Positions 34,348 through 45,736 are shown, counted from the stretch's first letter. The stretch: 64,000 nucleotides of DNA from Bagarius yarrelli (GCA_005784505.1 VCAZ01000003.1:3628510-3692509); one strand, 5' to 3'. The notes: generated by a model from the sequence alone, not told the origin. Translations and numbers: made by a program.

Positions 34348-35375
34348 CAGTGTTGGGCTTGTTACTTTAAAAAGTTTTTTAGTTATAGTAAATTGTTACA
34401 TATCACAAATAGTTACTGTGTTAAATCATTACAAAAGAAACTAATTATAAGGGAAAGTAACTATTGCATTAGTAACTATAGTAGTAATATAGTAATAGAA
34501 ACTGGTTAAGGTTTTGGACTGCTAATTGAAAGATAAGGTGTTGATTCCCAGCACCGCCAATTTGCCAATGTTGGACCCTTAACCTCAATTGCTCAAATGT
34601 ATAAAAGAGATAAATATGATTTGCTCTGGATGAGGGCATCTGTAAAATCAAATGTAAATGCATTACTTTTTTACAAAAAAAGTTAAAATGTACCTATTAC
34701 TTTGAATGCCCCAATGTTAAATAGGTTAAATGAATGAAATGGACACTAACTAGAATAAATTATTATTATAAAACATTCTACATAAATGTACACTATTTTA
34801 ATGTTGTGGCAGCTTGTGACAATGTAAGGCGCTTCATTAGATTATAATTACATGGAGAGACTCTTTCTTCCTGGTCATAAGTTACATGTTACATAAACAG
34901 TCTTGCCTTTTACAGCAATGTGGGAAAAGTACTGTTTATACTTCCAGTTTGCGAAAGCTGTCTTTGAACTTTGAACTGTCTTTGAACTCGTTGGACTTGC
35001 CATTGCTCTTTACTTTTTCAGTGGTCGGGAGGAAAGTACTTACTTAAATGAAAAACATTTTTAAGTAGCATGCGATTTCTGACGGCGTCATTAACTGTGC
35101 ATGCTTGTGTGCACACCCACACTACTTGGATGGAAAGACAATGATAATTAGTTATGTGTCCCACCCCAACCCACACACATACCAGAGAAAAAAACTTTGT
35201 AGGTTATATGACCGAGAGAGTCTAATCGGATGAAAACCGCTTCACTAAGATCAATTGTAGTAACGATGCATTTTATCGTCTGTAATGGTAAACAACGTCG
35301 TAACAGGGGAAACTTTTGATTTCTCGTTACTGAAAAATACGCCGGTTATTAATAACGCTGTTATTTCCTTCACTG
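34348..35375 (+). mobile_element. hAT-type non-autonomous transposon with 8-bp target duplication
   Basis: The element begins CAGTGTTGGGCTTGTTACTT and ends ATTTCCTTCACTG, giving short CAGTG/CACTG inverted ends. Flanking eight-base sites are GTTACAAC (34340-34347) and GTTACATC (35376-35383), a 7/8 match; 8-bp duplications are the mark of the hAT superfamily. Internal sequence has no transposase motif, so it must have been mobilised by a related autonomous element. A family 2 SINE is nested at 34497-34655. A relative in opposite orientation is at 51184-51974. Confidence 0.85.
34497..34655 (+). mobile_element. Family 2 SINE nested in the hAT element
   Basis: Head AACTGGTTAAGGTTTTGGAC, B-box region GGTGTTGATTCCCAGCAC, tail GATGAGGGCATCTGTAAAAT ending in CAAATGTAAATGCAT. 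It splits hAT sequence and therefore is younger than that insertion. Confidence 0.8.
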
Positions 35376-36059
35376 GTTACATCATAACAAAGCTCCTGGA
35401 CACAAAGTAAGTTCTATGAAAGATGGTTTTCCTAGGCTGAATTACAGAATATGTGCACTGACCTTAACCTCTACAAGAAAAACCTTTAAGGTAAATTGAA
35501 TGCATCCAAGACCCCTTTAACGTCTTAATAACACTATAGCATGTAGCAAAATATAGCAATTAACATTTAACATCATTAGCAGCTTATGAAGTAGTTATCA
35601 AGGAGAAGCAGGGAACATCTATGATGTAGCTGACAGCAAAATGGGAGCACAAAATCAGTGACTATATAAGCTGTGATATAGAAAACAGATGCTTTATTAA
35701 CTACTTAAATTCCCGAATTATTGTCAAGGTGTACCACTCTGTTCTAAGGTATGTTCACAGAAAAGATTGTACTAAAGGTTATTGCACTTTGTTACTCTAT
35801 GATAACAGCATCTTAGTTATCACATGCTAGGAAGAATTAAACATTTATCACTTCATGGCTTGTGGAGAAAATAAAATGTTATGAAACCAGCACCTGGTGG
35901 TTTAGGTGCACATTGATTAGCACCTGCAAGAGGAAAATATGTGGTTGCTAAAGTGTGAGTTGTAGGAGACAATTTTCCCAGTTTGCTTTCTGGCTTTAAG
36001 GAAGAACAGCTCTATGATGGCAGCAGTAACAATGTAAGTGTTTTCACACGTAAGTTTAC
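35376..36059. other. Non-coding spacer
   Basis: No gene or repeat recognised. Confidence 0.45.
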
Positions 36060-36224
36060 ATACCTTCAGATTTTTTTAATTAAAAACATAATTTGGGTAA
36101 TTGGTTAAAATGACTTTAATCACAGTGCATTCATTTTATAAAAGTAAATTTTATTGTTGTGTAGCAAAATACTTACATTAGGCGTGATCAATCAGTGTGG
36201 AGCATGTTTTCCTTGCACTTTTCA

Positions 36225-36430
36225 GGGATGGGGGTTTAATTTCTGCCTCCTAATTTCTTAATTGTACTCTTCCGTGCGCTAGGATTTTTTTCCGTGTTTC
36301 TTCCCAGGTCCAGGACATGCATTGTAGGCAGATCGGTACCTCTAAATTGTCTGAAGTTTATGAATAGTTCTGTGATGAGTTGAAACTTCGTCCCTGGTGC
36401 CTTTTGGCTTTTGTCCCATGTTCTTCAAAG
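36225..36430 (+). mobile_element. DANA-like SINE, decayed
   Basis: GTCCAGGACATGCATTGTAG, TCTAAATTGTCTGAAGTTTA and GTGATGAGTTGAAACTTCGT follow the order of the SINE core and body (sense). Head and tail are unrecognisable. A short Tc1-terminus-like piece (AAGTTTACATACCTTCAGAT) may lie just upstream at about 36050. Confidence 0.5.
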
Positions 36431-36491
36431 CAACACTACAGACTCAACAAAGCTATACAACACAACAGTTCAAATAACATACCTTTAAATT

Positions 36492-36556
36492 TAACTGGGA
36501 TAAAACAATAGTACTCACAATCAGACTAACTGGGATAAAACAATAGTACTCACAAA
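36492..36556. repeat. 35-bp tandem duplication
   Basis: TAACTGGGATAAAACAATAG with the following nine bases occurs at 36492 and identically at 36527, a 35-bp period over about 1.8 copies. Confidence 0.95.
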
Positions 36557-37544
36557 TGTAACATAAGGACCTTATACACACTATTGTAGTATAGTTACAG
36601 TCTATGAAATATAACTACTTACTGATGACACCAAAATTACCAGACCTATATTTAGATAGAATACAGTATACTTTTACATTCGTTACCGTCCATATTTATA
36701 TTAAACACTGATAAAATTCTTTGAATAGCTTCTTAACTGCAGAGAGGAAACAAAAAAGAGTTATTCAAAGGTTTTTTCTATGTTTGTTGCTATTGCCATT
36801 TGCACATTCCTGCTTTTTCACTAGGAACTTGCCATATGTCTCTTCCAAATCTCGTGGTGGAGGTATGGGAGACATATGGTCTCTAGAACAGAAGGAAGTG
36901 CTGCCAGGAAGTCATTAATCATCAGTAACCATTGAAATGGTTTCTGAATTCCTACATTTACATACTGTACAGCTTTCATGATATAGTCAATATCGCCTGG
37001 TGTATTTATAGCTAGAAGTTCAAGTGCTCCATGTAGACAATTCTGATAATGTAATTTTTTTAGAGATTAACTCTTGTTCTACTCTGCTGTATTATTTGCT
37101 TAAATTCTTTTCTGCCATATAAACGTTAAGCCGTTTACATAAAGCAACGGCTAAGTGATAAAAACTATGCAGAGCAACATTGTACACACTCCACAGTATA
37201 TTCACTTAACCACTGCTGTGTCTGCAATCCTCCAGCGTGCTAATGCACAGATACCTGATTACATTTTTGGAACCATAAGTTGGATGAGAAAAATGAAAAA
37301 AATTTTTTTTTATATCACATACCTCCTAACTGAGCTGCTATCTATTTAGGCAATATGATCAAATAATTGAGATAGCTTACTTTATATAATAGTTTTAAAA
37401 TTATTCATTAATTTCTCGCTGTAAGTAAAGTATCCTCTAGTTAGATAAATTCAGTGGATGATGAGTTTACATGCACTTTTCATTATTATTGATTTATTAA
37501 TGTTAATTAAAAATAGTAACAAACAACAATAACAACAATAATAA
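36557..37544. other. AT-rich non-coding stretch
   Basis: No feature recognised; short open frames at 36721-36918 and 37155-37349 lack domains. Confidence 0.45.
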
Positions 37545-37590
37545 GAATAATTGTTATTATTATTGTTATTATTATTATTAGTAGTATTTT
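37545..37590. repeat. (ATT/TTG)n trinucleotide repeat
   Basis: TTATTATTATTG-type units forming a short imperfect array. Confidence 0.9.
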
Positions 37591-37663
37591 TACATTTACA
37601 TTGGTTACGTCAAGGCACTACATATTCCATACAACAATGATTGCATATATCAATCATTTTGTG

Positions 37664-37856
37664 GTAGCGCAGTGGTTAAGGTATTGGGCTGCTAATTGAA
37701 AGATCAGGGTTCGATTTCCAGGACCAACAAGTTCCCATGGCTGGGCCCCTGAGGAAGGCCCTTAACCCCCAGTTGCTTAATTGTATAAAAGAGATAAATG
37801 TAAGTCGCTCTCTATAAGGGCATCCACCAAATGCTGTAAATGTAAATATAAATTAT
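37664..37856 (+). mobile_element. tRNA-derived SINE (family 2), best preserved copy
   Basis: A near-complete copy of the window's most frequent element. The tRNA-like head has an A box (TAGCGCAGTGGTTAAGG, 37665-37681) and a well kept B box (GGGTTCGATTTCC, 37707-37719), the internal RNA polymerase III promoter. A middle with GAAGGCCCTTAACCCCCAGT and a tail with GTAAGTCGCTCTCTATAAGG follow, ending AAATGCTGTAAATGTAAAT. It encodes no protein and depends on LINE enzymes to move. Transcription competence is plausible but untested. Confidence 0.88.
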
Positions 37857-38829
37857 TGTTTTTTTATTGTGTTTTTGATATGGTGCATCATGGAGCAGCT
37901 CATGGAGCAATCAAGGAACTATTCTTACATCCATTTTCATCGATTTTGCTGATTCTGCCATGGTGTACGTGGATAACCTAACTTATTACTTTACAAGTGA
38001 TTGCATTTTTCTCAGGGTCCTTTCACTATTATTGTTCATAGCGATGTCATTACTAGTACTGGCTGTGGTAATGGAGGGTCAGAATCCTTTACGCACTCAC
38101 ATCTCCAGCTGCTGTGCTCTTAACTGCCACTGTAGGAAAAAAGATTCAAAGATTTCTTTTCTTCTGAGTGAAGTCATAGAAAAAGGCAGATTTAAATTTA
38201 CCGTATAAACTCTTTACACGGACAAATCAATGCATTTTACTTTTAGCAGGAGCTTGTAAATGTAAAGCTTGGTTTTATCAGACCAGCAGGCCAAAATAAA
38301 GGCTTTTCATTTGTGCATACATGTGGTAAAATGGGGTGTTTATGAAAAAAAATAGTATTTGGAGAGCTTCAGTCTATCAATCAATCTGACCTGCAATTCC
38401 GCCACATGCTTAATTTACAATATAAGCAAATTAGTGATTCTGTTCTGTCACCATCTGGACTAAAACAGATTAAATTACATAATTTATGTATAAAACAAAC
38501 TGAGCCAGATTAATTTAGATGTGGACACAAGGTAGGTGCCTTTTCAAGTTAAGTGCTACACATCAGAGAAATCATCATTTATACATCTACATTAAATCAT
38601 TCAAAAGGCCAGGCAGCACAAACATCCTTGATTCCTTTTGCATTATAATAAAACCTTATTTAATGACTTCTCCTTTAATGTAATATATTAGATTTTCAGC
38701 AATTCTTCCGTATTATAAAAATAATTCTAAAATTCAAAGACAACATATTTTTAAAAATGCAGTGACTAAAAAGTCATTACATTTGTTTTTGTGTTATTTC
38801 TCAAGTGACACTTTCTGCCCAAAATGAGC
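37857..38829. other. Non-coding stretch
   Basis: No gene or repeat recognised. The 82-residue frame at 37960-38208 has no known domain. Confidence 0.45.
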
Positions 38830-39743
38830 TCATTTCACATTTGATGCCTGCTACAGGTCGCAAAATAGTTGGGATGAGGCATGTTTACCATAGTATAGCA
38901 TCTCCTTTTCTTTTCAAAACAGTTTGAAGACGTCTGGGCATCGAGATTATACATTTCTGGAGTTTTGTTGTTGGAATTTGGTCCCATTCTTGTCTGACAC
39001 AGATTTCCAGCTGCTGATGAGTTTGTGGTTATCGTTGCTTTATTTTTTTGTTTGATAATGCTTAAAATTTTTTGTTGATGTTTTGCACTCAAAATGATGA
39101 GATTTGCAAAGCCTTTGCAATTAGATGTTGAGAAACGTTATTTTTATAGTATATTTTTACACACTCTTTTACACATTGGAAAGCCTCTGCCCATCTTTAT
39201 TTCTGAGAGAGTCTTCCTCTTTGAAACATCCCTTTTATAGCTTGTAATGACTCTGTCAGGCTTGCCAGCTGTGTTCTAGTCTATGTGCTCAGTTTTTATC
39301 TATGACATGTTATGTGTCTATGACTCATCATGTGTTTTGGTCATGTGTTCCCCATTGTGTTCACGTGTTTCTCGTTTAATTGATTGTTTTCCCTTATTAG
39401 GATTAGTATTTATACCCCTGGGTTTCAGCCTGTCTTTGTCTTGCTTTGTTGCATGTCACAGTTGATGTCTAGGTCATGTTATGTTTCTTAGTCAAGTTTA
39501 GGGTCATGTTCATGTTCCAGTTTATGTCAGGTCAGGTCTGTTTGTGTTGAGTTTTACCTTTTTGTGTAGGTTCTTTGCTTGTTTGTTTTTGTTAAACCAA
39601 TGACTCATGACATAGTTAATCATGTCACAGACCTGATGTCAATTAACTTAATCAGCTGCTAAATGATTAACAATTATGTTACCTATGTTTTGTTGTTTAT
39701 TGGCTCATGTGATTTTTAAACAATGTCTTAACTTTTTCAGGTT
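38830..39743 (-). mobile_element. Tc1/mariner-like element (family B), internally deleted, with nested LTR
   Basis: Antisense order: transposase C-terminus (SSNCFEKKRRCYTMVNMPHP and upstream GNLCQTRMGPNSN, 38835-39092), a deletion, then the helix-turn-helix coding segment and start region (about 39080-39200), then the 5' untranslated part split by a solo LTR (39243-39612), resuming AATCATGTCACAGACCTGAT and ending near 39743. The right inverted repeat (AACTTTTTCAGG) is weak. It cannot encode a transposase. Confidence 0.8.
39243..39612 (+). mobile_element. Solo LTR inserted in a Tc1-like element
   Basis: A 370-bp unit with TG...CA ends: TGTAATGACTCTGTCAGGCT at the left and AATGACTCATGACA at the right. 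It is flanked by TAGCT (39238-39242) and TAGTT (39613-39617), a 5-bp target duplication with one mismatch. A TATA-like TTTATACCCC lies at about 39409. The interrupted host sequence reads through cleanly when the LTR is removed. Solo LTRs arise by recombination between the two LTRs of a full retroelement. Relatives are at 41474 and, inverted, at 4354. Confidence 0.8.
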
Positions 39744-39774
39744 GAAATATTGTGCATAGAGGGGGTAGCCTACA

Positions 39775-39896
39775 ATAGGCTGGGTTCCATCCAAGATATA
39801 TTCCGACCTCCAGACCATTGTTTCTGGGTAGGCTCTGGATCCACCAAGGCCCTAACTAGAAGAAAGCAGAAAGACTTAAGTCAAAAAGATGGTGAA
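39775..39896 (+). mobile_element. DANA-like SINE tail fragment
   Basis: ATTGTTTCTGGGTAGGCTCT, GATCCACCAAGGCCCTAACT and AGAAGAAAGCAGAAAGACTT match the sense tail-side body of this SINE class (GGATAGGCTCCGGA...CCCTGACCAGGATAAAGC-like order). 5'-truncated. Confidence 0.5.
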
Positions 39897-41109
39897 GTTA
39901 AATACAAGTGTATGGATATGTCTGTATAAAGGATCCAAACAAGATTGTACAGTGAGATAACAGAGAAACATGTGTCCTATATGTCAGTTGTTAATGGATA
40001 CCTGAATTTTCTGTTTTTCCAAGTCATTTTGATTTGCCTTTTGATTATAGTTACAGACATAAAATACCTCTCAAATATAACGAAGACACCATTTGGATTG
40101 TATTTTCTTTATAAAGATGAAAATTGCATAGAGAAAAACAATTCTGATAGTCACAGCATAAACAATATATTCTATTGTTATTAAGCCTCAGACATTAAAG
40201 TGTCATTTCCTGTCTTGCTTAGAACAGTAGTATATATGGGCCATTATCATCCTCTTCCTTTCATTTTTTTTCATGCAGAACACTATATCTATAAAATTGG
40301 TATACATTACTCTACTCTAATAAGGGTTCATTACACTTAATGGAATCCTCTACTTTAGGATGTGACATGGATCCTACTATGCCTTCCTAGTTTTTTATGT
40401 TAAAATGAACTAGGCTGTTGTAGCCAGCTAGAAGCTACCAGCTACATATGACCTTTCAATGTATTCTGTTTATTTTATTTGTGCTGACAATATTAGTTTG
40501 GATTTTTCTGCTAATTAAAGAAACAGAAAAAATGCTAAAGTTTTTCGTTCCCTGAGGGAAAGGCTCTAGCAAGCCATAAAAAGTTGGGTAAATTCAAAAT
40601 GTTAAGTAGGTGGCTAAATGGCAACGAGTCATTTGTTCACATTGAGTTTTCCCCACAAAAACATAATTCAGCTATTGACTAAACAGTCAGAAGTGACGTA
40701 CGTTGGCTCAGAAAGCTTTAGGACCTTGAAACAAAGTTGTAAATTTTTGGTCTGCAATAGCCTAAGCGCTGAGTATGTTAATCTTTTCCATCTCTGATTA
40801 ACTCAATAGTGAGTCTTTCAGGAGTTGAATTAGTTAAATCAATTCATTGATCTGTTTAATGCTTTACTTCAGGTAGTATTTTTGACACCTTGACATTTAG
40901 ATGAAACGCTAAAATTAATAGTCATGCGAAAATAAATGGAAAAAAGTTTAGCAGTACCATTAAAAAAAGCAGCCCACAGAGTTTAGTAGACGATAAACAT
41001 CCTCACATACACAAAAACCTTTAGACTGTCTGCAAAAGATCTAAAATACTTAGCAGCTTTTATCGGACAAGATGGTGCCTGACTGACTGATACAACAACT
41101 AATAATAGA
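39897..41109. other. AT-rich non-coding stretch
   Basis: Nothing recognised. The 79-residue frame at 39945-40184 has no domain. Confidence 0.45.
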
Positions 41110-41124
41110 TTTTTGGTTCTATTT

Positions 41125-41473
41125 TGTTCAGCGTAACTTGGAGTTTTGGTGTTGAAATTTGGTTCTATTCTTGCCTGATACATATTTTCAGCTGCTGTTT
41201 GTGGTCGTCTTTGACTTATTTTTTGTTTAATAATGCTTAGAATGTTACCTATAGGTAAAAGATCTGGACTGCAGGCAGACCAATTTAACCAATTTTAATC
41301 CTTTGATGATGTTATGCACTCTAAATGATGAGATTTGCAAATCCTTTGCAATTAGATGTTGAGCAACGTTGTTTTTAAAGTATCTTTTTACGCACCCTTT
41401 TACAGATTGGGAAGCCTCTGATCATCTTTATTACTGAGAGACTTTTCCTCTCTAAAACATCCCTTTTATAGCT
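41125..41473 (-). mobile_element. Tc1/mariner-like element (family B), internally deleted
   Basis: Antisense C-terminal transposase codons (YQARIEPNFNTKT, 41130-41185), a family-specific CTATAGGTAAAAGATCTGGA block, then a deletion, then the N-terminal segment (GATGAGATTTGCAAATCCTT onwards) to the start region. The deletion breakpoints differ from those of the 38.8 kb copy. It ends at exactly the same base where the LTR starts in that copy. Confidence 0.8.
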
Positions 41474-41523
41474 TGTAATGACTCTGTCAGGCTTGCCGGG
41501 TGTGTTGCCCTGTCGGACCATCA
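41474..41523 (+). mobile_element. Truncated LTR abutting the Tc1-like copy
   Basis: TGTAATGACTCTGTCAGGCT and TGCC follow directly on CCCTTTTATAGCT, the identical junction seen at 39242/39243. Only about the first 50 bp of the LTR can be recognised; it then resembles the 4.3 kb relative (TTGCCCTGTCGG). Confidence 0.75.
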
Positions 41524-43504
41524 CAATATGAAGCGGATGTTTTTACAAAACAGACTGCAACCATAGAGTTTTCATTGAGAGAGTTGATTTCTCTATAATG
41601 TGAATTATGTCGTTGAAAATATCCAATTAAAACATCATGTTTGGTAGTCTTTAGTTACAAATGTTATCTGGTCACTCAAGACACAATACTGGGCATGTCA
41701 AGCAAATACATCCAGGATGAGATGCCCGTTTATTAAAAAGTACTATACACACTGACATCTGCACATTTATTTGCACTGAATATTGTCCAATTAATCTAAC
41801 AGCATGCTGTGGAAGAGTCACTGTAACAAAGCAGACAGTCACAAAGCACTATAAAGATGTAGCTCACTAATGAGCAAGCCAGGAGTGTTTCAAAGAACTT
41901 TCCTGAGATGACATGAGGGAAAAAAAAACCTTGAGAGAAGCCAAGACTTAAAGAGAGCTCATTCAAGATACTGGGATTATATATTTATAGATTAAGTAAT
42001 GATAAAGATGTGTGATCAGGATGGACATAGAGCAGGTGCTAGAATACACTAAATTAACATAGGGTTCTGTTACAAAATTGTGCCATTTTAAAAGAATAAT
42101 GGACCGTTAAACATCCAGATAATTACTGTCTGCCTATGTGACATTTTAATGCATTTCTCTGGAAGTTCCCACATCTGTCACACTCACTTTCCCCCTCGAC
42201 TTAAAAACCTCAACCAGCTGGAACCAGATGAAACAGAATCAACCAAAAATATAACCATTGTACCATGCTTATGATTAAAAATACTCGCAGCTCTAGCATA
42301 TACTTCACAGTATGCGATTCCTACACCCAGAGTAACATGTCAGGATTTATCTAAGCAAGGCTTTTTTTTTGCCTTGCCAAAATGGTAATCTATAAAAGGA
42401 AAGCTATAATGAGTATAAAGACAGTCTTTCAGCGTACGATACACAGATCATTAGGACGCTGTTTTATTAAAAACAGAACAAACTTAAGTACTTGAATCTA
42501 TTAGATTATTATAAACTACAACACAGATATTAATCAACGAAGCAAATTATAATCGAATTAATGCAAACGTAAAAAAAACCCCACATATTAGCCTGACAAA
42601 TTACTAAGATTTATTATAGTTTTAGTGGTTTTCATTTTGTATGGAAAGCTTGATCTGGTTATTCACAGTAAGATAACAACCTTGATAAGGAAAATATTCT
42701 TATCCAAAGAAACCTCTATTACACTAAGCAAACGTTGATGATACAGTCCTGCTGTTATTAACTGTGGTCACTCTTAACTACTTAGATGCGAGTGCACTCA
42801 TGTTTGATCACTTAATAACTTGTTTTTTTATATCCCTAAGAGCAAGATCAAATTTACACCCCTTTGCAGAATTCAAGCATGATTAATGTTGCACTCTAAA
42901 CCATCAGATGAGTAAAAGCCCTTAATTAAATGAATACATCACAAATCCTGGCCGATGTGCTAATATTTGAAATGTACAGTATTCAATGAATGTTTATCTT
43001 GGCATTACTATCCAGGCAGAGAAACATGGATTTTTTAAAATAAATCAGATCAGCTTTAGACAGGCTTTGAACTGTAGGCACACCAATCAGTCTTCAATAA
43101 AAGGTTATCTACATTTGGGACGTTATAATGACTCATTAATTTTGGTTAAAATTCTATAAATTAAAGAGAACAAAGAACTGTAGATAAAGAGAAGGGTTAT
43201 GGCAAAAAGAGGTAAATCATTATTCTAATGATTGGAACAGACAACCGTGACAAAGGGAAGACATTTCTTATAAGTGCTCACATTTCCATTTTTTTTCTGG
43301 AAAAAAGTTAATTTTTCTTTCTGACAAATGTGATTGTTAAAGATTGCTAGTGAAGCCCTGTCTATTACCTGTGATGCCTTGCCATGCTGGAAATCATTAA
43401 AAGTTTGGACTTCACAGGGGTGAAATTATTAATACCATCTGTCTCTAAGGGGGAAAGAGCAAGTAAGACAATGTGTGTGTATGTAAGTGAGAAATCTTAG
43501 AAGA
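41524..43504. other. Repeat-poor non-coding stretch
   Basis: Two kilobases with no recognised transposon or gene. Segments 42890-42990 and 43080-43150 contain homeodomain-like TTAATTAA/CATTAATT words within mixed sequence, which is weak evidence for regulatory function. Confidence 0.45.
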
Positions 43505-43517
43505 GTAAAAGATAGAT

Positions 43518-43548
<31 letters not shown>

Positions 43549-43565
43549 AGAGAGAGAAAGAAAGC
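43505..43565. repeat. (GA)n microsatellite, imperfect
   Basis: GATA then GA/GAAA units over about 60 bases. The antisense frames LSLSLS over it are artefacts. Confidence 0.95.
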
Positions 43566-44144
43566 AGGAGAGAGACCATTCCTGCACAATTTTTGCAGTG
43601 TGACAGTGCACATTGTGTTCTGATGTCCCATGGCCCACTGCCATTACAAGTGTTTCTGGTCTGCAATGTTCAGCTAGATGGTGCATTGCAAAGTAACATC
43701 CACATTAAGGCCAGGCTCCAAGGTTTCTTAGCAGAACATTGCCCAGGGCATTGCACTGCCTCTGCTTGCTCCCCTTCTTAGCATAATACAGCCAGTTGCC
43801 CAGGTAAGTGATACACATGCACCCAGCCATCCATAATGTAAAAAAAAAATGTGATTGCGCTATAGTTCATTTTCATGTGCTTATTGTAAACACTTTTATT
43901 GGTTAACACACATGAGTGATCTGCAGCTATGCAGCCCTTTACCCAGCACTGTGGGTTTTGACACATTTCTCACTCCTTAACTTTTTTAGAAATGTGCGCA
44001 ATGGTAGCTTCGCTTTGAGATTAAAACCACCTCTACACTCTATAAGACCTTCTTGTCTGGGAGATGTTCTATTACCCATCATAGTTTGGTGACTCAGATT
44101 CTTACAATTGTCAGTGTATGCTTTGAAAATGTAAAATAGAACTG
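43566..44144. other. Non-coding spacer
   Basis: No recognised feature; overlapping open frames on both strands at 43593-43966 lack domains. Confidence 0.45.
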
Positions 44145-44392
44145 GAATGTAATTAACAATAACATGTGGTGTAACCCAGATGAGGATGGGTTCACTCTTG
44201 AGTCTGGTTTCTCTCAAGGTTTCTTCCTACTTCATCTCAGGAAGTTTTTCTCTGCCACAGTCGCCCCCAGCCTGCTCATTAGAAACAAACCTACACTTTT
44301 CACTGTTACTGCATTCTGTGTAAAGCTGCTTTGGGACAATGTCTGTTGTTAAAAGTGCTATACAAATAAAATTGAATTAAATTGAATTAAAA
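44145..44392 (+). mobile_element. Fish retroposon 3' end with (AATTGAATTA)n-type tail
   Basis: Contains GATGAGGATGGGTTCACTCT, TCTCAAGGTTTCTTCCTACT, GTAAAGCTGCTTTGGGACAA and GCTATACAAATAAAATTGAA, then a repeating AATTGAATTAA tail. From memory this sequence recurs throughout teleost genomes, including in transcript ends, as a dispersed retroposon. Its partner LINE was not identified. Confidence 0.65.
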
Positions 44393-44504
44393 TGCACCAT
44401 TAAAATATGATCAGTATTATTTGTCTAAACTGTCTATGGGTTAATGATATGGGTGATTGGTCAGTGTAGTTTTTTTTCATTCTGTCAGTCATGTAAAATG
44501 ATTA

Positions 44505-44985
44505 CAGTGGTACCTTGACTTACAAGTGTCCCAACTAACAAGTTATCAAAATATGAGCCGTCTCTCAGTCGAGTTTTTGCGTTGAGTTGCGAGCTAAATT
44601 TAGTGCTACGAGCCAGCTTTAGACACCCAACAGCTAGTTGGCATAGCGAACACCACAGTGAATGCTGTAACATCCGGCCAGAATCCCATGTCTCACTCGA
44701 TAGCTAGTTAGACATGCGTGTTAGCAATTGCGTCAGATGACGTGCTTGCTATCGCACGTCTCACTTGGTAGCTAGTCAGACATGCACATTACTTGAGTCA
44801 TCTAATCTCCAAGGTAAATGCTGTACATTATATTTAATTAAACTAATTGAATGCAGTACGTTCTATTGTATTGTTTTTATACAATATTTGTATTTATACG
44901 TACATTGGGGGGGGCAGATTGATGGCATATTAGTAATTTAAATTACGATCTCTGTCACAGAACGAATTAAACTCATAAGTTTACA
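44505..44985. mobile_element. Tigger/pogo-like DNA transposon remnant
   Basis: After a TA dinucleotide the left end reads CAGTGGTACCTTGACTTACA, matching from memory the inverted repeats of Tigger-like elements. The right side has ACGAATTAAACTCATAAGTT, expected near the opposite end, but the last part of that repeat is lost. Inside are two imperfect copies, about 30 bp matched at 68-bp spacing, of TCTCACTCGATAGCTAGTTA (44691) and TCTCACTTGGTAGCTAGTCA (44759). No transposase coding remains. Confidence 0.6.
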
Positions 44986-45044
44986 CTTTATGTCTATTCT
45001 GTTAAGTGGCTCGTTGTTGTTTTGTAAATTCTATGTTTTGTGTA

Positions 45045-45147
45045 GCACCAGGGGGTCCTGGAGAAACGTTATTTCATTTCACTGTGTACTGCATTCTGCT
45101 ATATACAGTTGAAATGACAATAAAGCTCCTTGAAGTTGAAATCAAGG
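45045..45147 (+). mobile_element. LINE 3'-end fragment
   Basis: AGCACCAGGGGGTCCTGGAG, TTTCACTGTGTACTGCATTC and GAAATGACAATAAAGCTCCT, the last with an AATAAA signal, form a sense copy of the same LINE tail found antisense at 10808-10916. Confidence 0.7.
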
Positions 45148-45736
45148 CACAACTTTACTTTTTCCTTGTTGAGCATTATATACATGTAATGCACTAGGAG
45201 GCAAGTTCTATTCCACAAAGACTAGCAACCTTTTTTTTCAAACTGCCAAGAGGCATCTTTAGAGTCAATAAGAGAGGTAAATTTAACACTAAGTAAAAAT
45301 GTATCTAATCTGTTATGCAATGCTGCATGTGTAAAAGCCATACCTCAGGTTTTTTAGCTTCTGAATATCGATTTGTCCAGGTGCAGTAAGTTCATTTGAC
45401 CAAGGATCAGTAAACATCTATTCGTTCACTGATTAAAATAATAAACAAATTATGTATAAACCCGCAATTAATTTAACTTGAATTGATATTATTATTATTA
45501 TTTTGCTTATTCTCGTTAATTTGACCATGTTATTTCACTAAAATATCTCATTATTTTGAATGAATAATTAATTATTTTGACTTGAATACTAAATATAGTC
45601 TCAAAAACAACCATCATATTTTATATTTTGCATTTATGGTAACTGTTTACGTAGGTTAAATTAATGGTGTGAGTGTCCTTGTGCTGAGCTGATATGTTTA
45701 TACATATGTTAAATTTATATACATTACCGGACTACT
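45148..45736. other. AT-rich spacer
   Basis: Nothing recognised. Confidence 0.45.

Noticed and set aside
37665..37735. Possible tRNA gene
   Set aside because: A and B boxes are present but the sequence continues as a repeated SINE body, does not fold as a full cloverleaf by eye, and recurs about twenty times in the window.
44164..44352. 62-codon open frame in a fish-wide repeat
   Set aside because: It lies within a dispersed retroposon end that is known from many non-coding contexts; no evidence of protein.
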